DNA from: Lachnospiraceae bacterium | GTDB taxonomy: Bacteria > Bacillota > Clostridia > Lachnospirales > Lachnospiraceae | Direction of reading: 5' to 3' | Length of the DNA stretch: 64,000 nt | Assembly (NCBI GenBank): GCA_016291655.1 | Contig: JAEEYF010000021.1 | Span: 1 to 64,000, forward strand | Shown: in pieces, positions 16,718 through 25,585 of the stretch | Numbering within the stretch: position 1 is the first letter of the stretch | Layout of the letters: each line of letters begins with the position of its first letter | The notes under the pieces: model-generated | Databases searched by the model: none | Seen by the model: only the letters and a program-made list of their open reading frames with translations | What the model was told of the DNA's origin: nothing | Position numbers and translations under genes: made by a program

Positions 16718-19700
16718 ATGATGAAGAGAATTTTTACGGACAATTGGAAATTTTACAAATCGGACCTTTTCCTTTCCAAGGAAGAGGTCCTTGCTGATGA
16801 AGGGAAATTTTTGCCGACAGAGATCCCTCATGACTGGCTGATCCATGATACACGGAACCTGTATGAGGATTCTGCCGGGTGGTATCTGAAGGACTTTGAA
16901 AAGCCCGAGATCCCGGAAGGCGGACGTGCATATCTTTACTTTGACGGAGTCTATATGGACTCCGCCGTTTTCGTGAACGATCAAAAGGTGGGGGAATGGA
17001 AGTACGGTTATTCCTCCTTTTTCTTTGATATCACGGAAGCCTTAAAGGAAGGCAGTAACAGGGTGCTTGTGTCTGCAAAGAATCAAAGCCCCAACACCAG
17101 ATGGTATTCGGGAGCCGGCATATACAGAAACGTCTATTTGATCGTTAAGCCTGCGGATCGTCTGGCGATCGACGGAATATATGTGCATACCGAAGCCAAA
17201 AGAGTGGCTGAGGGCAGAGGGGACTTTGGTTTCAATCTGTCTGCCGAGATATTTACAAAAAATTCAGGAGTTTCCTATAGGGTTTCTCTCTTTGAAAATG
17301 AGAATAATTTCCGCCATGTGGGCACCTGGGAGGGTGAGCCACAAGATGTTGGGGAGTTTAGAGTTTCTACAACTGTAGAGGACGTTAGGCTGTGGGATAT
17401 AGACAGCCCCAGCCTTTACACCTGCAGAGTTGAACTGATGTCGGAAGGCTGCGTGGAGGATTCGGAAGAGTTCAACATAGGCTTCAAGGACGTGAAGATG
17501 ACTACCGACAAGGGCCTGTTCCTTAACGGCCGCCACATAAAGATCAACGGAACATGTGAACATCACGATCTCGGTATTCTCGGAGCCGCGGTAAACAAAG
17601 AGGGCATAGCGAGAAGGCTGCGTAAATTAAAGAAGTTCGGTTTCAATTCCGTCAGGACCAGTCACAATATGCCTGCAAGAGAGCTTTTGGACCTTTGCGA
17701 CGAAATGGGCTTTCTGGTAATGATCGAATCCTTTGACATGTGGGAAAGACCGAAGACCGAGTACGACTATGCGAGATTTTTTAAGGAATGGAGTGCAGCG
17801 GATGTCAGAAGCTGGGTACGCAGAGACAGAAACCGTGCCTGCCTTCTCATGTGGTCCATAGGAAATGAGATCTCGGATACTCATGCTTCGGCTCACGGAC
17901 AGGAGATCACAGCCTATCTGATGAATGAGGTCTACAAGCATGATCCGCTTCACAACGCGCCCGTTACTCTCGGCTCAAACTATATGCCCTGGGAGAATGC
18001 GCAGAAATGTGCGGACATATTAAAGCTGGCGGGCTACAACTATGCGGAAAGATACTATGACAAGCACCACAGTGAGCATCCCGACTGGATCATTTTCGGA
18101 AGTGAGACAGCATCTCTGGTTTCAAGCCGCGGTATCTATCGTTTCCCCTATGAGCGTACCGTGATGTCCGAAATAGACGAGCAATGTTCGGCACTTGGTA
18201 ATTCCAACACCAGTTGGGGCGCAAAGTCCGTGGAGGGCTGCGTTCTTGCGGAAAGAGACCATGAATTCTCTTTGGGACAGTACCTTTGGACAGGCTTTGA
18301 TTACATCGGAGAACCCACTCCTTATCATACAAAGAACAGCTACTTCGGTCAGTTTGACACGGCAGGTTTCCCCAAGGACGGAGCGTTCGTGTTCGCTGCC
18401 GAATGGACAAAGCCCGAGGAAGGCGTTGTACTGCATCTTTTCCCCTATTGGGACTGGAACGAAGGACAGAGGGTGGATGTGAGATGCACGAGTAACTGCC
18501 GTTACGTTGAACTGTTTGTGAACGGTGAGAGCCTCGGCAAAAAAGAGATAGATCATGAGCACGGAACGGTGCTGGTACCCACATGGACAACCGAGTATCA
18601 CGAGGGTGAGATCAGGGCCGTGGGATACGATAAAGATATGCGGGTCATGGCAGAGACCGTAGAGAGATCCTTTTCGGACTCTGTGAGTCCCATGCTTGAA
18701 GCAGAGGAGACAAAGGGTACAAGCCTTAAGAGAAACGAGGCGGATCTTGCGGAATGCACCCTCATTATCCCTCAGGACGGACGAGAGATCTATTTTATAG
18801 ACATTTCCATGCTGGACAAAGACGGAAATGAAGTAAAGAATGCCATGGATTACGTGAAGGTTACGGTTTCATCCAATGCAAAGCTTTTGGGAATGGATAA
18901 CGGCGATTCCACGGATTACGATCAATATGAGAGTGACTTGAGAAAGCTCTTTAACGGCAGACTCATGGCCATGGTAAAGAGCGCGGGTGACGGAGACATC
19001 CTTGTTACCGTGCGTAAGACCGATGACGAGGTTCCGGTCAGAAAAATCGAAATGGAAACGGAGACCATGTTGCTGAACAAGAGCAACAATCACGTGCATG
19101 TGAAGGCACGGATCTATCCCGAGAATGCCACGGACGTAAAACTTCACTGGGTTGCGGTTAACAATGCGGGCATAGAGATCAGGCATATAAAGATCGAAGC
19201 GAACGGAAACGAGGCTTACATTTCAGCTCTCGGAGACGATGAATTCACCCTTCGCTGCTATGCGGAGGAAAGAGGCAAAGTCACCGTGATCTCTCAGATA
19301 GAGATGAAGGCGGAGGGCTTTGGTGAAGCCTTCCTGTCACCCTATGAATTTGTATCGGCGGGGCTCTATTCCGAAGCTGTCGGAGACATAGGCTGCGGAA
19401 ACGAAAAGGGAGTGGCTACGGCTTCCGACGGAAAGAGCGGCTTTGTTTTGAGCAATATTGATTTCGGGGATTACGGTTCGGATGAGTTCACTATCTGGAT
19501 ATTCAGCCTGTCGGGAGAGAATTTCCCGGTGGAAGTCTATGACGGAAATCCCGAAAAAGGCGGACGTTATCTTACCACAATAAATTACTGCAAGCCCTCA
19601 ATCTGGAATGTCTACCAGGAGGAGACCTATCGACTGCCTGAGAGACTGCGCGGACTTCATGATCTTTGCTTCATGGCGGACAACAAGCTGCATTTTAAGG

Positions 19701-20083
19701 GCTTCGTGTTCAGAAAATACAACAAGGCATACGAAGAGCTGGATTGCAGTTACTTGTCTTCCGTTACGGGAGACTCCTTCAAGAGAACGGAGACTGCCGT
19801 ACTCGGCATAGGCAACAACGTTACCCTGACGTTTGACGGCATTGACCTCTCGGAGGGAGCGTCAAGCGTAAGGATCCTCGGAAGGACCGATCTTGACAAA
19901 TGTTCCATACATCTGCATCTTGAAAGTCCCGAAGGAACAAGGACGGAGATACTTGAGTTTACGGCTAAGGACAGGGGATACATGGATTTTGGACTCGACG
20001 GTCTTACGGGCTCGGGGAAGCTTGAGTTTATCTTCCTCCCGGGAAGCAGATTCGACTTCCTGGGGTTCAGGTTTAAGAAGTAA
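16718..20083 (+). CDS. Glycoside hydrolase family 2 with long C-terminal binding modules
   Basis: The 1121-residue protein begins with the GH2 sugar-binding, immunoglobulin-like and barrel domains (to about 600). Catalytic residues are visible: the acid/base Glu384 in MWSIGNEISD and the nucleophile Glu463 in IIFGSETASL. The C-terminal 450 or so residues contain a DUF4982-like beta domain and two jelly-roll segments, each ending in a similar FKGFVFRKY or FDFLGFRFKK strand. They resemble CBM6-like modules. The activity is probably beta-galactosidase or another exo-beta-glycosidase; the sequence alone does not settle it. No signal peptide is present. It is co-directional with the esterase gene, 38 bases away, behind GACGGAGAG. 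Confidence 0.88.
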   Translation: MMKRIFTDNWKFYKSDLFLSKEEVLADEGKFLPTEIPHDWLIHDTRNLYEDSAGWYLKDFEKPEIPEGGRAYLYFDGVYMDSAVFVNDQKVGEWKYGYSSFFFDITEALKEGSNRVLVSAKNQSPNTRWYSGAGIYRNVYLIVKPADRLAIDGIYVHTEAKRVAEGRGDFGFNLSAEIFTKNSGVSYRVSLFENENNFRHVGTWEGEPQDVGEFRVSTTVEDVRLWDIDSPSLYTCRVELMSEGCVEDSEEFNIGFKDVKMTTDKGLFLNGRHIKINGTCEHHDLGILGAAVNKEGIARRLRKLKKFGFNSVRTSHNMPARELLDLCDEMGFLVMIESFDMWERPKTEYDYARFFKEWSAADVRSWVRRDRNRACLLMWSIGNEISDTHASAHGQEITAYLMNEVYKHDPLHNAPVTLGSNYMPWENAQKCADILKLAGYNYAERYYDKHHSEHPDWIIFGSETASLVSSRGIYRFPYERTVMSEIDEQCSALGNSNTSWGAKSVEGCVLAERDHEFSLGQYLWTGFDYIGEPTPYHTKNSYFGQFDTAGFPKDGAFVFAAEWTKPEEGVVLHLFPYWDWNEGQRVDVRCTSNCRYVELFVNGESLGKKEIDHEHGTVLVPTWTTEYHEGEIRAVGYDKDMRVMAETVERSFSDSVSPMLEAEETKGTSLKRNEADLAECTLIIPQDGREIYFIDISMLDKDGNEVKNAMDYVKVTVSSNAKLLGMDNGDSTDYDQYESDLRKLFNGRLMAMVKSAGDGDILVTVRKTDDEVPVRKIEMETETMLLNKSNNHVHVKARIYPENATDVKLHWVAVNNAGIEIRHIKIEANGNEAYISALGDDEFTLRCYAEERGKVTVISQIEMKAEGFGEAFLSPYEFVSAGLYSEAVGDIGCGNEKGVATASDGKSGFVLSNIDFGDYGSDEFTIWIFSLSGENFPVEVYDGNPEKGGRYLTTINYCKPSIWNVYQEETYRLPERLRGLHDLCFMADNKLHFKGFVFRKYNKAYEELDCSYLSSVTGDSFKRTETAVLGIGNNVTLTFDGIDLSEGASSVRILGRTDLDKCSIHLHLESPEGTRTEILEFTAKDRGYMDFGLDGLTGSGKLEFIFLPGSRFDFLGFRFKK

Positions 20084-20134
20084 CCTTATAACCGTGAGCG
20101 GTTATTGTCATAATAAAATTTCATTTGCATAATT

Positions 20135-20192
20135 AAAGCATATAAGCTAAAATTAATTGGTTGATATTAAAATAGGCTTCATATGCTTTTTT
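20135..20192 (+). terminator. Possible terminator hairpin after GH2
   Basis: AAAGCATATAAGC (20135-20147) pairs with GCTTCATATGCTTT (20176-20189), with one bulge, across a 28-base AT-rich loop, and is followed by TTT. A smaller hairpin ATAACCG-TGAG-CGGTTAT lies at 20088-20105. Either may end the GH transcript or act as a leader element before the DUF624 gene. Confidence 0.4.
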
Positions 20193-20221
20193 AGAGGTTT
20201 AATTTCGGAGGTTTTTTTTAC

Positions 20222-21121
20222 ATGGGAATCGGTAATTTCTTTAATCCTGAAAACAGCTTTTTTACTTTCTTGGGCAAGTTTGTTGACGTTTTCGTATTAA
20301 ATATTGTATGGCTTGCATTGCACGTACCCTTTTTGCTTTTGTTTTTCTTTTACAGGCAGATATTCATTCTGCCCGCGGCGGAGCATGAGGTTTCTACTTT
20401 CACTTACATTACCGCGGGTGGCGGGATTCCCTTCTTTTTGGTGTTTGGAGTTCTTTTGCTTGCTGCATTTACGGTGTTTGTTCCGTCAATGATCGCAATG
20501 TATTATGCGGTGGTCAAGTCTATCAGGCGTTCAAGAAGTTATCCCGTAAAAGAGTTCTTCAGAAGCTTTAAGCTGAATTTTAAGCAGGGAGCAAAGGCTT
20601 CTGTTCTTCTCGGCATCATTATCGCATTACTGAGCGTGGATTTTGAATACACCAGCGATCTTCTCATGGCGGGAGATTCGAAGGGCGTAATGTTCCTCGG
20701 CGTGTTTATTGTTATCACGTTTGTCATAGCGGGGATATACATCTATTTCTGTGCCGTTATTTCAAGATTTACCATGACCGGCGGAAATGCATTTAAGTTT
20801 TCCTTCGGTCTTTCGATCAAGCATTTTTGGTGCACCTTCCTTTCGGTATTCCTGTGGGCGGCGATCATCCTGCTTATTTACCTTACAAGATGGTTTGTCG
20901 GTTTCTTCGGAATTGCGCTCGGAACACTTGTCGAGTCCTTCATGATGGAAAAGGTTCTTAAGAGATATGTTCTTCAGACCATTGAAAAGCAAAAGAGCGC
21001 TGAAGGAAACTCGGGTGAGAAAGCGGCAGACGGGACTTCTGCGGAGGAAAAGCCGGAATATACCGAATCCTTTGAGGACGGCGGGGAAAATTCCAAGAAA
21101 GATGAGTGGTATCTGGAGTAA
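20222..21121 (+). CDS. YesL/DUF624-family membrane protein
   Basis: This 299-residue protein has about five or six hydrophobic segments (near 20-45, 70-95, 125-142, 155-180 and 200-235) and the DUF624 opening pattern 'NPENSFFTFLGKFVDVFVLN'. YesL-family genes commonly sit beside carbohydrate ABC importers and glycan enzymes in Firmicutes, but their molecular role is not established. The C-terminal 50 residues are acidic and low in complexity, probably a cytoplasmic tail. GGAGG lies 10 bases before the ATG. Here it follows the hemicellulase cluster with no transporter genes next to it, so the link to oligosaccharide uptake is inferred only. Confidence 0.85.
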   Translation: MGIGNFFNPENSFFTFLGKFVDVFVLNIVWLALHVPFLLLFFFYRQIFILPAAEHEVSTFTYITAGGGIPFFLVFGVLLLAAFTVFVPSMIAMYYAVVKSIRRSRSYPVKEFFRSFKLNFKQGAKASVLLGIIIALLSVDFEYTSDLLMAGDSKGVMFLGVFIVITFVIAGIYIYFCAVISRFTMTGGNAFKFSFGLSIKHFWCTFLSVFLWAAIILLIYLTRWFVGFFGIALGTLVESFMMEKVLKRYVLQTIEKQKSAEGNSGEKAADGTSAEEKPEYTESFEDGGENSKKDEWYLE

Positions 21122-21187
21122 TTCTTTTGAATTATAACGGACGATCTTCGGGCAGATGAGATGGGTTTATTTTACGGAGGAGAGAGA

Positions 21188-23383
21188 ATGGAGATCAGTC
21201 GTAATGATATTGAAGGAATAGTTTACGGATTTTCAAAACATCCCTTTGAGGTGCTGGGACCAAGGATCTTTGACGGGAAAGTAAGTATATGCTGTTTTTA
21301 TCCCGACGCTTGCGGAGCCGTGGTCAATGCAAAAAAAGACGGAAAAAAATATGAGATGCACAGACTTGACGACAGAGGTTTTTTTGCCGTGGATACGGAC
21401 GAGGATGAACTGTTCGATTACACCCTGACGCTTTATTATCCCAACGGCACCGATTACGAGACCGAGGACACCTATGCTTTTAAGCCCGTGATCGACAGAG
21501 AAGCCCTGAAACTGTTTCATGAGGGCATCAATTATGAGATATACAAGACTCTCGGGGCAAAACCCGCGGTCCAAAACGGAGTAAAGGGAGTGCGCTTTGC
21601 GGTTTGGGCTCCCAATGCGGCAACGGCAAGCGTTGTGGGTGACTTTAATCTTTGGGACAAGAGACGATCGCCCATGGACTTTGATGAAGAAAGCGGCGTG
21701 TATTCGTTGTTCATTCCGGGCATAGAAAACGGAGCCTTGTACAAATATGCGGTTACCACCAAAGGCGGAGCCACGATCTTTAAAGCAGATCCCTATGGCT
21801 GTTTTGCACAGAAAAGACCGGACAATGCCTCGATAGTGTTTGATATTGACAATTTCAAATGGAGTGACGGAAAGTGGATCTCGGCTCGTGAGAAGAAGGA
21901 TCCGTCGGACGGCCCCATAAACATATATGAGGTGCATCTCGGAAGCTGGAAAAAGCCCTCGGAGGAGGACGGAAGCTTTTACAATTATCGGGAACTGGCC
22001 GTAATGCTCTGCGATTATGTCAAGGACATGGGCTACACCCACGTGGAACTTTTGCCCGTAATGGAGCATCCCTTTGACGGTTCCTGGGGCTATCAGGTCA
22101 CGGGCTACTATGCACCCACATCCCGTTTCGGAAATCCCTCGGATTTCATGTATTTTGTTAACTATATGCACAAAAACGGGATAGGAGTTATCCTTGACTG
22201 GGTTCCCGCGCATTTTCCGAAGGATGCCTTCGGACTTGCGAAGTTTGACGGAACCTGTCTTTATGAGCATTTTGACAAGAGAAAGGGTGAGCATCCCGAT
22301 TGGGGCACTCTGATATACAATCTTGAACGACATGAAGTGTCCAACTTCCTGATCGCCAATGCCCTGTATTGGGTAGAACAGTTCCATGCCGACGGCATAC
22401 GTATGGATGCGGTTGCTTCCATGCTTTATCTGGATTACGGCAGAAAGAGCGGCGAATGGCTGCCCAACAAATACGGCGGAAGAGAAAACCTGGATGCGAT
22501 GGAATTCCTCAAGCATCTGAATTCCATTATGAGGAAGAGGAACGGCAACATCCTCATGATAGCCGAGGAATCCACGGCTTGGCCCAATGTGACGGGCATA
22601 GTGGAAGAGAAGGACAGCCTGGGCTTCACTCTTAAGTGGAACATGGGCTGGATGAATGACTTCCTCAAGTATATGCAGCAGGATCCTCTTTTCAAGAAGG
22701 GCGTTCACGGCTGTCTCACTTTCTCCATGATGTATGCTTACAGTGAAAGGTTTGTTTTGGTGCTTTCTCATGACGAGGTTGTTCACGGCAAGGGTTCTCT
22801 GGTTAATAAAATGCCCGGAGAATATGAAGAAAAGTTTGCTAATCTTCGCGCAGCCTACGGCTTTATGATCGGTCATCCCGGTAAAAAACTGCTCTTCATG
22901 GGACAGGACTTTGCTCAGTTTTCCGAATGGAACGAGGGTAAGAGCCTTGACTGGGGACTTATCGGTCAATATGAGATGCATGGAAAGATGCATGATTATT
23001 GCAGAGACCTATTCAAGCTTTATTGCAAAAACGGTGCTTTACACGATCTGGATTTCGATCCCGAAGGCTTTAAATGGATGAGCTGTCAGGATGCGGATCA
23101 CAGTATTGTTTCTTTCATCAGACGCGGCAAGAACGGCGAACTTTTGCTGTTCGTATGCAACTTTACGCCTGTTGTTTATGAGGGCTTTGTACAGGCCGTG
23201 CCCGAAACCGGAAGGTACAAGGAGATCATCAACTCCGACGACGTAAAATACGGCGGAAAGGGACATGTGAATCCGAAAGTATTGAAAGCTGCCGCAAAGC
23301 CCCACGACGGTCAGGACTATTCGATCGTTATGGATCTGCCGCCTCTCGGAGTGGCAATATTTAAAAAAGAGACGAAGCAATGA
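21188..23383 (+). CDS. glgB: 1,4-alpha-glucan (glycogen) branching enzyme
   Basis: This 731-residue GH13 enzyme introduces alpha-1,6 branches into glycogen. An N-terminal CBM48-type domain (about 95-215) is followed by the GH13 barrel. Catalytic residues are intact: nucleophile Asp at about 407 in DGIRMDAVAS, acid/base Glu in MIAEESTAW, and the third Asp in VLSHDEVVHGKGS. I start at ATG 21188 because GGAGGAGAG lies just before it; the in-frame ATG at 21161 lacks a ribosome site. With glgA at the end of the window this indicates glycogen storage, but the two genes are 40 kb apart. Confidence 0.96.
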   Translation: MEISRNDIEGIVYGFSKHPFEVLGPRIFDGKVSICCFYPDACGAVVNAKKDGKKYEMHRLDDRGFFAVDTDEDELFDYTLTLYYPNGTDYETEDTYAFKPVIDREALKLFHEGINYEIYKTLGAKPAVQNGVKGVRFAVWAPNAATASVVGDFNLWDKRRSPMDFDEESGVYSLFIPGIENGALYKYAVTTKGGATIFKADPYGCFAQKRPDNASIVFDIDNFKWSDGKWISAREKKDPSDGPINIYEVHLGSWKKPSEEDGSFYNYRELAVMLCDYVKDMGYTHVELLPVMEHPFDGSWGYQVTGYYAPTSRFGNPSDFMYFVNYMHKNGIGVILDWVPAHFPKDAFGLAKFDGTCLYEHFDKRKGEHPDWGTLIYNLERHEVSNFLIANALYWVEQFHADGIRMDAVASMLYLDYGRKSGEWLPNKYGGRENLDAMEFLKHLNSIMRKRNGNILMIAEESTAWPNVTGIVEEKDSLGFTLKWNMGWMNDFLKYMQQDPLFKKGVHGCLTFSMMYAYSERFVLVLSHDEVVHGKGSLVNKMPGEYEEKFANLRAAYGFMIGHPGKKLLFMGQDFAQFSEWNEGKSLDWGLIGQYEMHGKMHDYCRDLFKLYCKNGALHDLDFDPEGFKWMSCQDADHSIVSFIRRGKNGELLLFVCNFTPVVYEGFVQAVPETGRYKEIINSDDVKYGGKGHVNPKVLKAAAKPHDGQDYSIVMDLPPLGVAIFKKETKQ

Positions 23384-23443
23384 TTCGTTTCATATAAATC
23401 TTATGATTCCGCTTCCGTAAGGGGAACGGCGAAAGGAAAACAA

Positions 23444-25558
23444 ATGTCTAATACAATTCAGGAATTATTCGGGATTGACGTTTTCAACGAGACCGTCATG
23501 AAGGAAAGCTTGCCGGAAAATGTTTTCGCATCACTCAAGAAAACAATGGAAAACGGCGATGAGCTGGATCCTGCCATAGCCGATGTGGTTGCCAATGCCA
23601 TGAAGGATTGGGCAATAAAGAAGGGTGCAACCCACTATACACATTGGTTCCAGCCCATGACGGGGATCACTGCGGAGAAACATGATTCCTTTATAGCACC
23701 TGCCGAAGAAGGCAAGGTCATTATGGAATTTTCGGGTAAAGAGCTTATCAGAGGCGAATCCGATGCGTCATCTTTCCCTTCGGGAGGCCTCAGAGCCACC
23801 TTTGAAGCGAGAGGCTATACGGCCTGGGACTGCACTTCGCCGGCATTCGTTAAAGAAGATGCCGCGGGTGTAACTCTTTGCATTCCCACAGCTTTCTGCT
23901 CCTACACGGGAGAAGCTCTGGATGAAAAGACACCTCTGCTCCGTTCCATGGACGCGTTGAGCCGCGAAGCGGTGCGTTTGCTTCATCTTCTCGGCAAGAA
24001 GGATGTTACGAGAGTATCTTGTTCGGTAGGCCCCGAGCAGGAGTATTTTCTTGTGGATCATAAGAAATTCATGCGTCGTGAGGATCTGATCTTCACGGGA
24101 AGAACCCTTTTCGGAGCACCCGCTCCCAAGGGACAGGAGATGGACGATCACTATTACGGCGCCATCAAGGAGAGGATCGCCTCCTTCATGAAGGAGCTGA
24201 ATGAAGAGCTCTGGAGACTTGGCGTACTCGCAAAAACACAGCATAACGAAGTGGCTCCCGCGCAGCATGAGCTTGCGTGCATATATGCCACTGCCAATAT
24301 TTCCTGCGATCACAATCAGATCGTAATGGACACAATGAAAAAGGTGGCAAAGCGCCACGGACTTGAATGCCTGCTTAACGAAAAACCCTTTGCGGGTGTG
24401 AACGGATCGGGTAAGCACGACAACTGGTCTGTGGTCACCAACCTGGGAGAGAACCTTTTGAAGCCCGGCAAGGAACCTCACAAGAATCTGGTGTTCCTGA
24501 TCTTCTTAAGCGCGGTCATCGCAGCTGTAGACAACCATGCACTGCTTCTTCGCTGCTCGGCTTCCACACCCGGAAATGACAACAGACTTGGCGGAAGCGA
24601 AGCACCGCCGACGGTCATTTCCGTATTCCTCGGCGCTCAGCTGGATGATATCGTTCATCAGATCATAGAGACAGGCTCCGCTCAGGACTGCAAGAAAAAA
24701 GAGACCATGCGTATGGGCGTTTCATCCCTTCCCGAACTTAAGAAGGATGTTACGGACAGAAACCGCACATCACCCTTTGCTTTTACGGGAAACAAGTTTG
24801 AGTTTCGTATGGTTTCGGGTCAGCAGTCTATAGCTATGCCCAACACCGTACTGAATACCATGGTCGCGGACGAACTTTCGAAGTTCTCCGCAGAACTTGA
24901 AAAAGCAGACGGAAAGAACATTGAAGCCGAAGTGATGAGACTTGTTCGTGAGTCTCTTACAAAGCATGCCCGCATTATATTCAACGGCGACGGCTATTCG
25001 GAGGTTTGGCAGCAGGAAGCTGTAAAACGCGGACTTCCTTCGGCAAAGACCATGGTGGACGCAAATGTGGCTCTTACCTTGCCCGAAACCATCGCATCCT
25101 TCGAAAGAATGCGTGTTCTTTCAAAGGTTGAACTTGAAGCAAGACAGGAGATCAACTACGAATTCTATGCCAAGACGCTTAACATCGAGGCAAAGACCAT
25201 GATCGAGATGGCGGCGAGACTTTACATCCCTGCTGTCATCCGCTACTCAAAGCGTCTTGCGGACTCCATAAATGCCATCAAGGAGACGGGACTTTCCATA
25301 TCCACAGATGTTCAGAAGGAGCTCCTTATCAGGCTGTCAAAGCTTTTGAGCGATGCATCCGGAGCTTTGGACACATTGAGAAACGAAAACGATACCGCAA
25401 GAGGGATCAAGGACGAGAAGGAAAGAGCCATTGCCTATGCCACTAAGGTTAAACCCGCAATGGAAGCTTTGAGAAGCCCCATCGATGAACTTGAGATCAT
25501 TGTGGATAAGAGATTCTGGCCGGTACCGACCTATGAAGATCTTATGTTTGAAGTATAA
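23444..25558 (+). CDS. glnA: Glutamine synthetase type III
   Basis: This 704-residue protein has the size and order of GSIII (GlnN-type), much longer than the 440-470-residue type I enzymes. It condenses ammonia and glutamate to glutamine with ATP. GSIII landmarks include [13 protein letters not shown] near the N-terminus, [11 protein letters not shown] (glutamate/metal site), [22 protein letters not shown] and the ATP-site region around TGNKFEFRM. The C-terminal extension '[17 protein letters not shown]' is also type-specific. GAAAGG precedes the ATG. It stands between glgB and an ABC-F gene. No GlnR-like site was recognised upstream. Confidence 0.95.
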   Translation: MSNTIQELFGIDVFNETVMKESLPENVFASLKKTMENGDELDPAIADVVANAMKDWAIKKGATHYTHWFQPMTGITAEKHDSFIAPAEEGKVIMEFSGKELIRGESDASSFPSGGLRATFEARGYTAWDCTSPAFVKEDAAGVTLCIPTAFCSYTGEALDEKTPLLRSMDALSREAVRLLHLLGKKDVTRVSCSVGPEQEYFLVDHKKFMRREDLIFTGRTLFGAPAPKGQEMDDHYYGAIKERIASFMKELNEELWRLGVLAKTQHNEVAPAQHELACIYATANISCDHNQIVMDTMKKVAKRHGLECLLNEKPFAGVNGSGKHDNWSVVTNLGENLLKPGKEPHKNLVFLIFLSAVIAAVDNHALLLRCSASTPGNDNRLGGSEAPPTVISVFLGAQLDDIVHQIIETGSAQDCKKKETMRMGVSSLPELKKDVTDRNRTSPFAFTGNKFEFRMVSGQQSIAMPNTVLNTMVADELSKFSAELEKADGKNIEAEVMRLVRESLTKHARIIFNGDGYSEVWQQEAVKRGLPSAKTMVDANVALTLPETIASFERMRVLSKVELEARQEINYEFYAKTLNIEAKTMIEMAARLYIPAVIRYSKRLADSINAIKETGLSISTDVQKELLIRLSKLLSDASGALDTLRNENDTARGIKDEKERAIAYATKVKPAMEALRSPIDELEIIVDKRFWPVPTYEDLMFEV

Positions 25559-25585
25559 GGTAACAGAAAGAAAGGATTTTATTTA

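Noticed and set aside
21233..22993. 586-codon open frame on the minus strand
   Set aside because: It is antisense to the whole of glgB, whose catalytic motifs are intact; the translation shows no family and no ribosome site. It is a codon-bias shadow.
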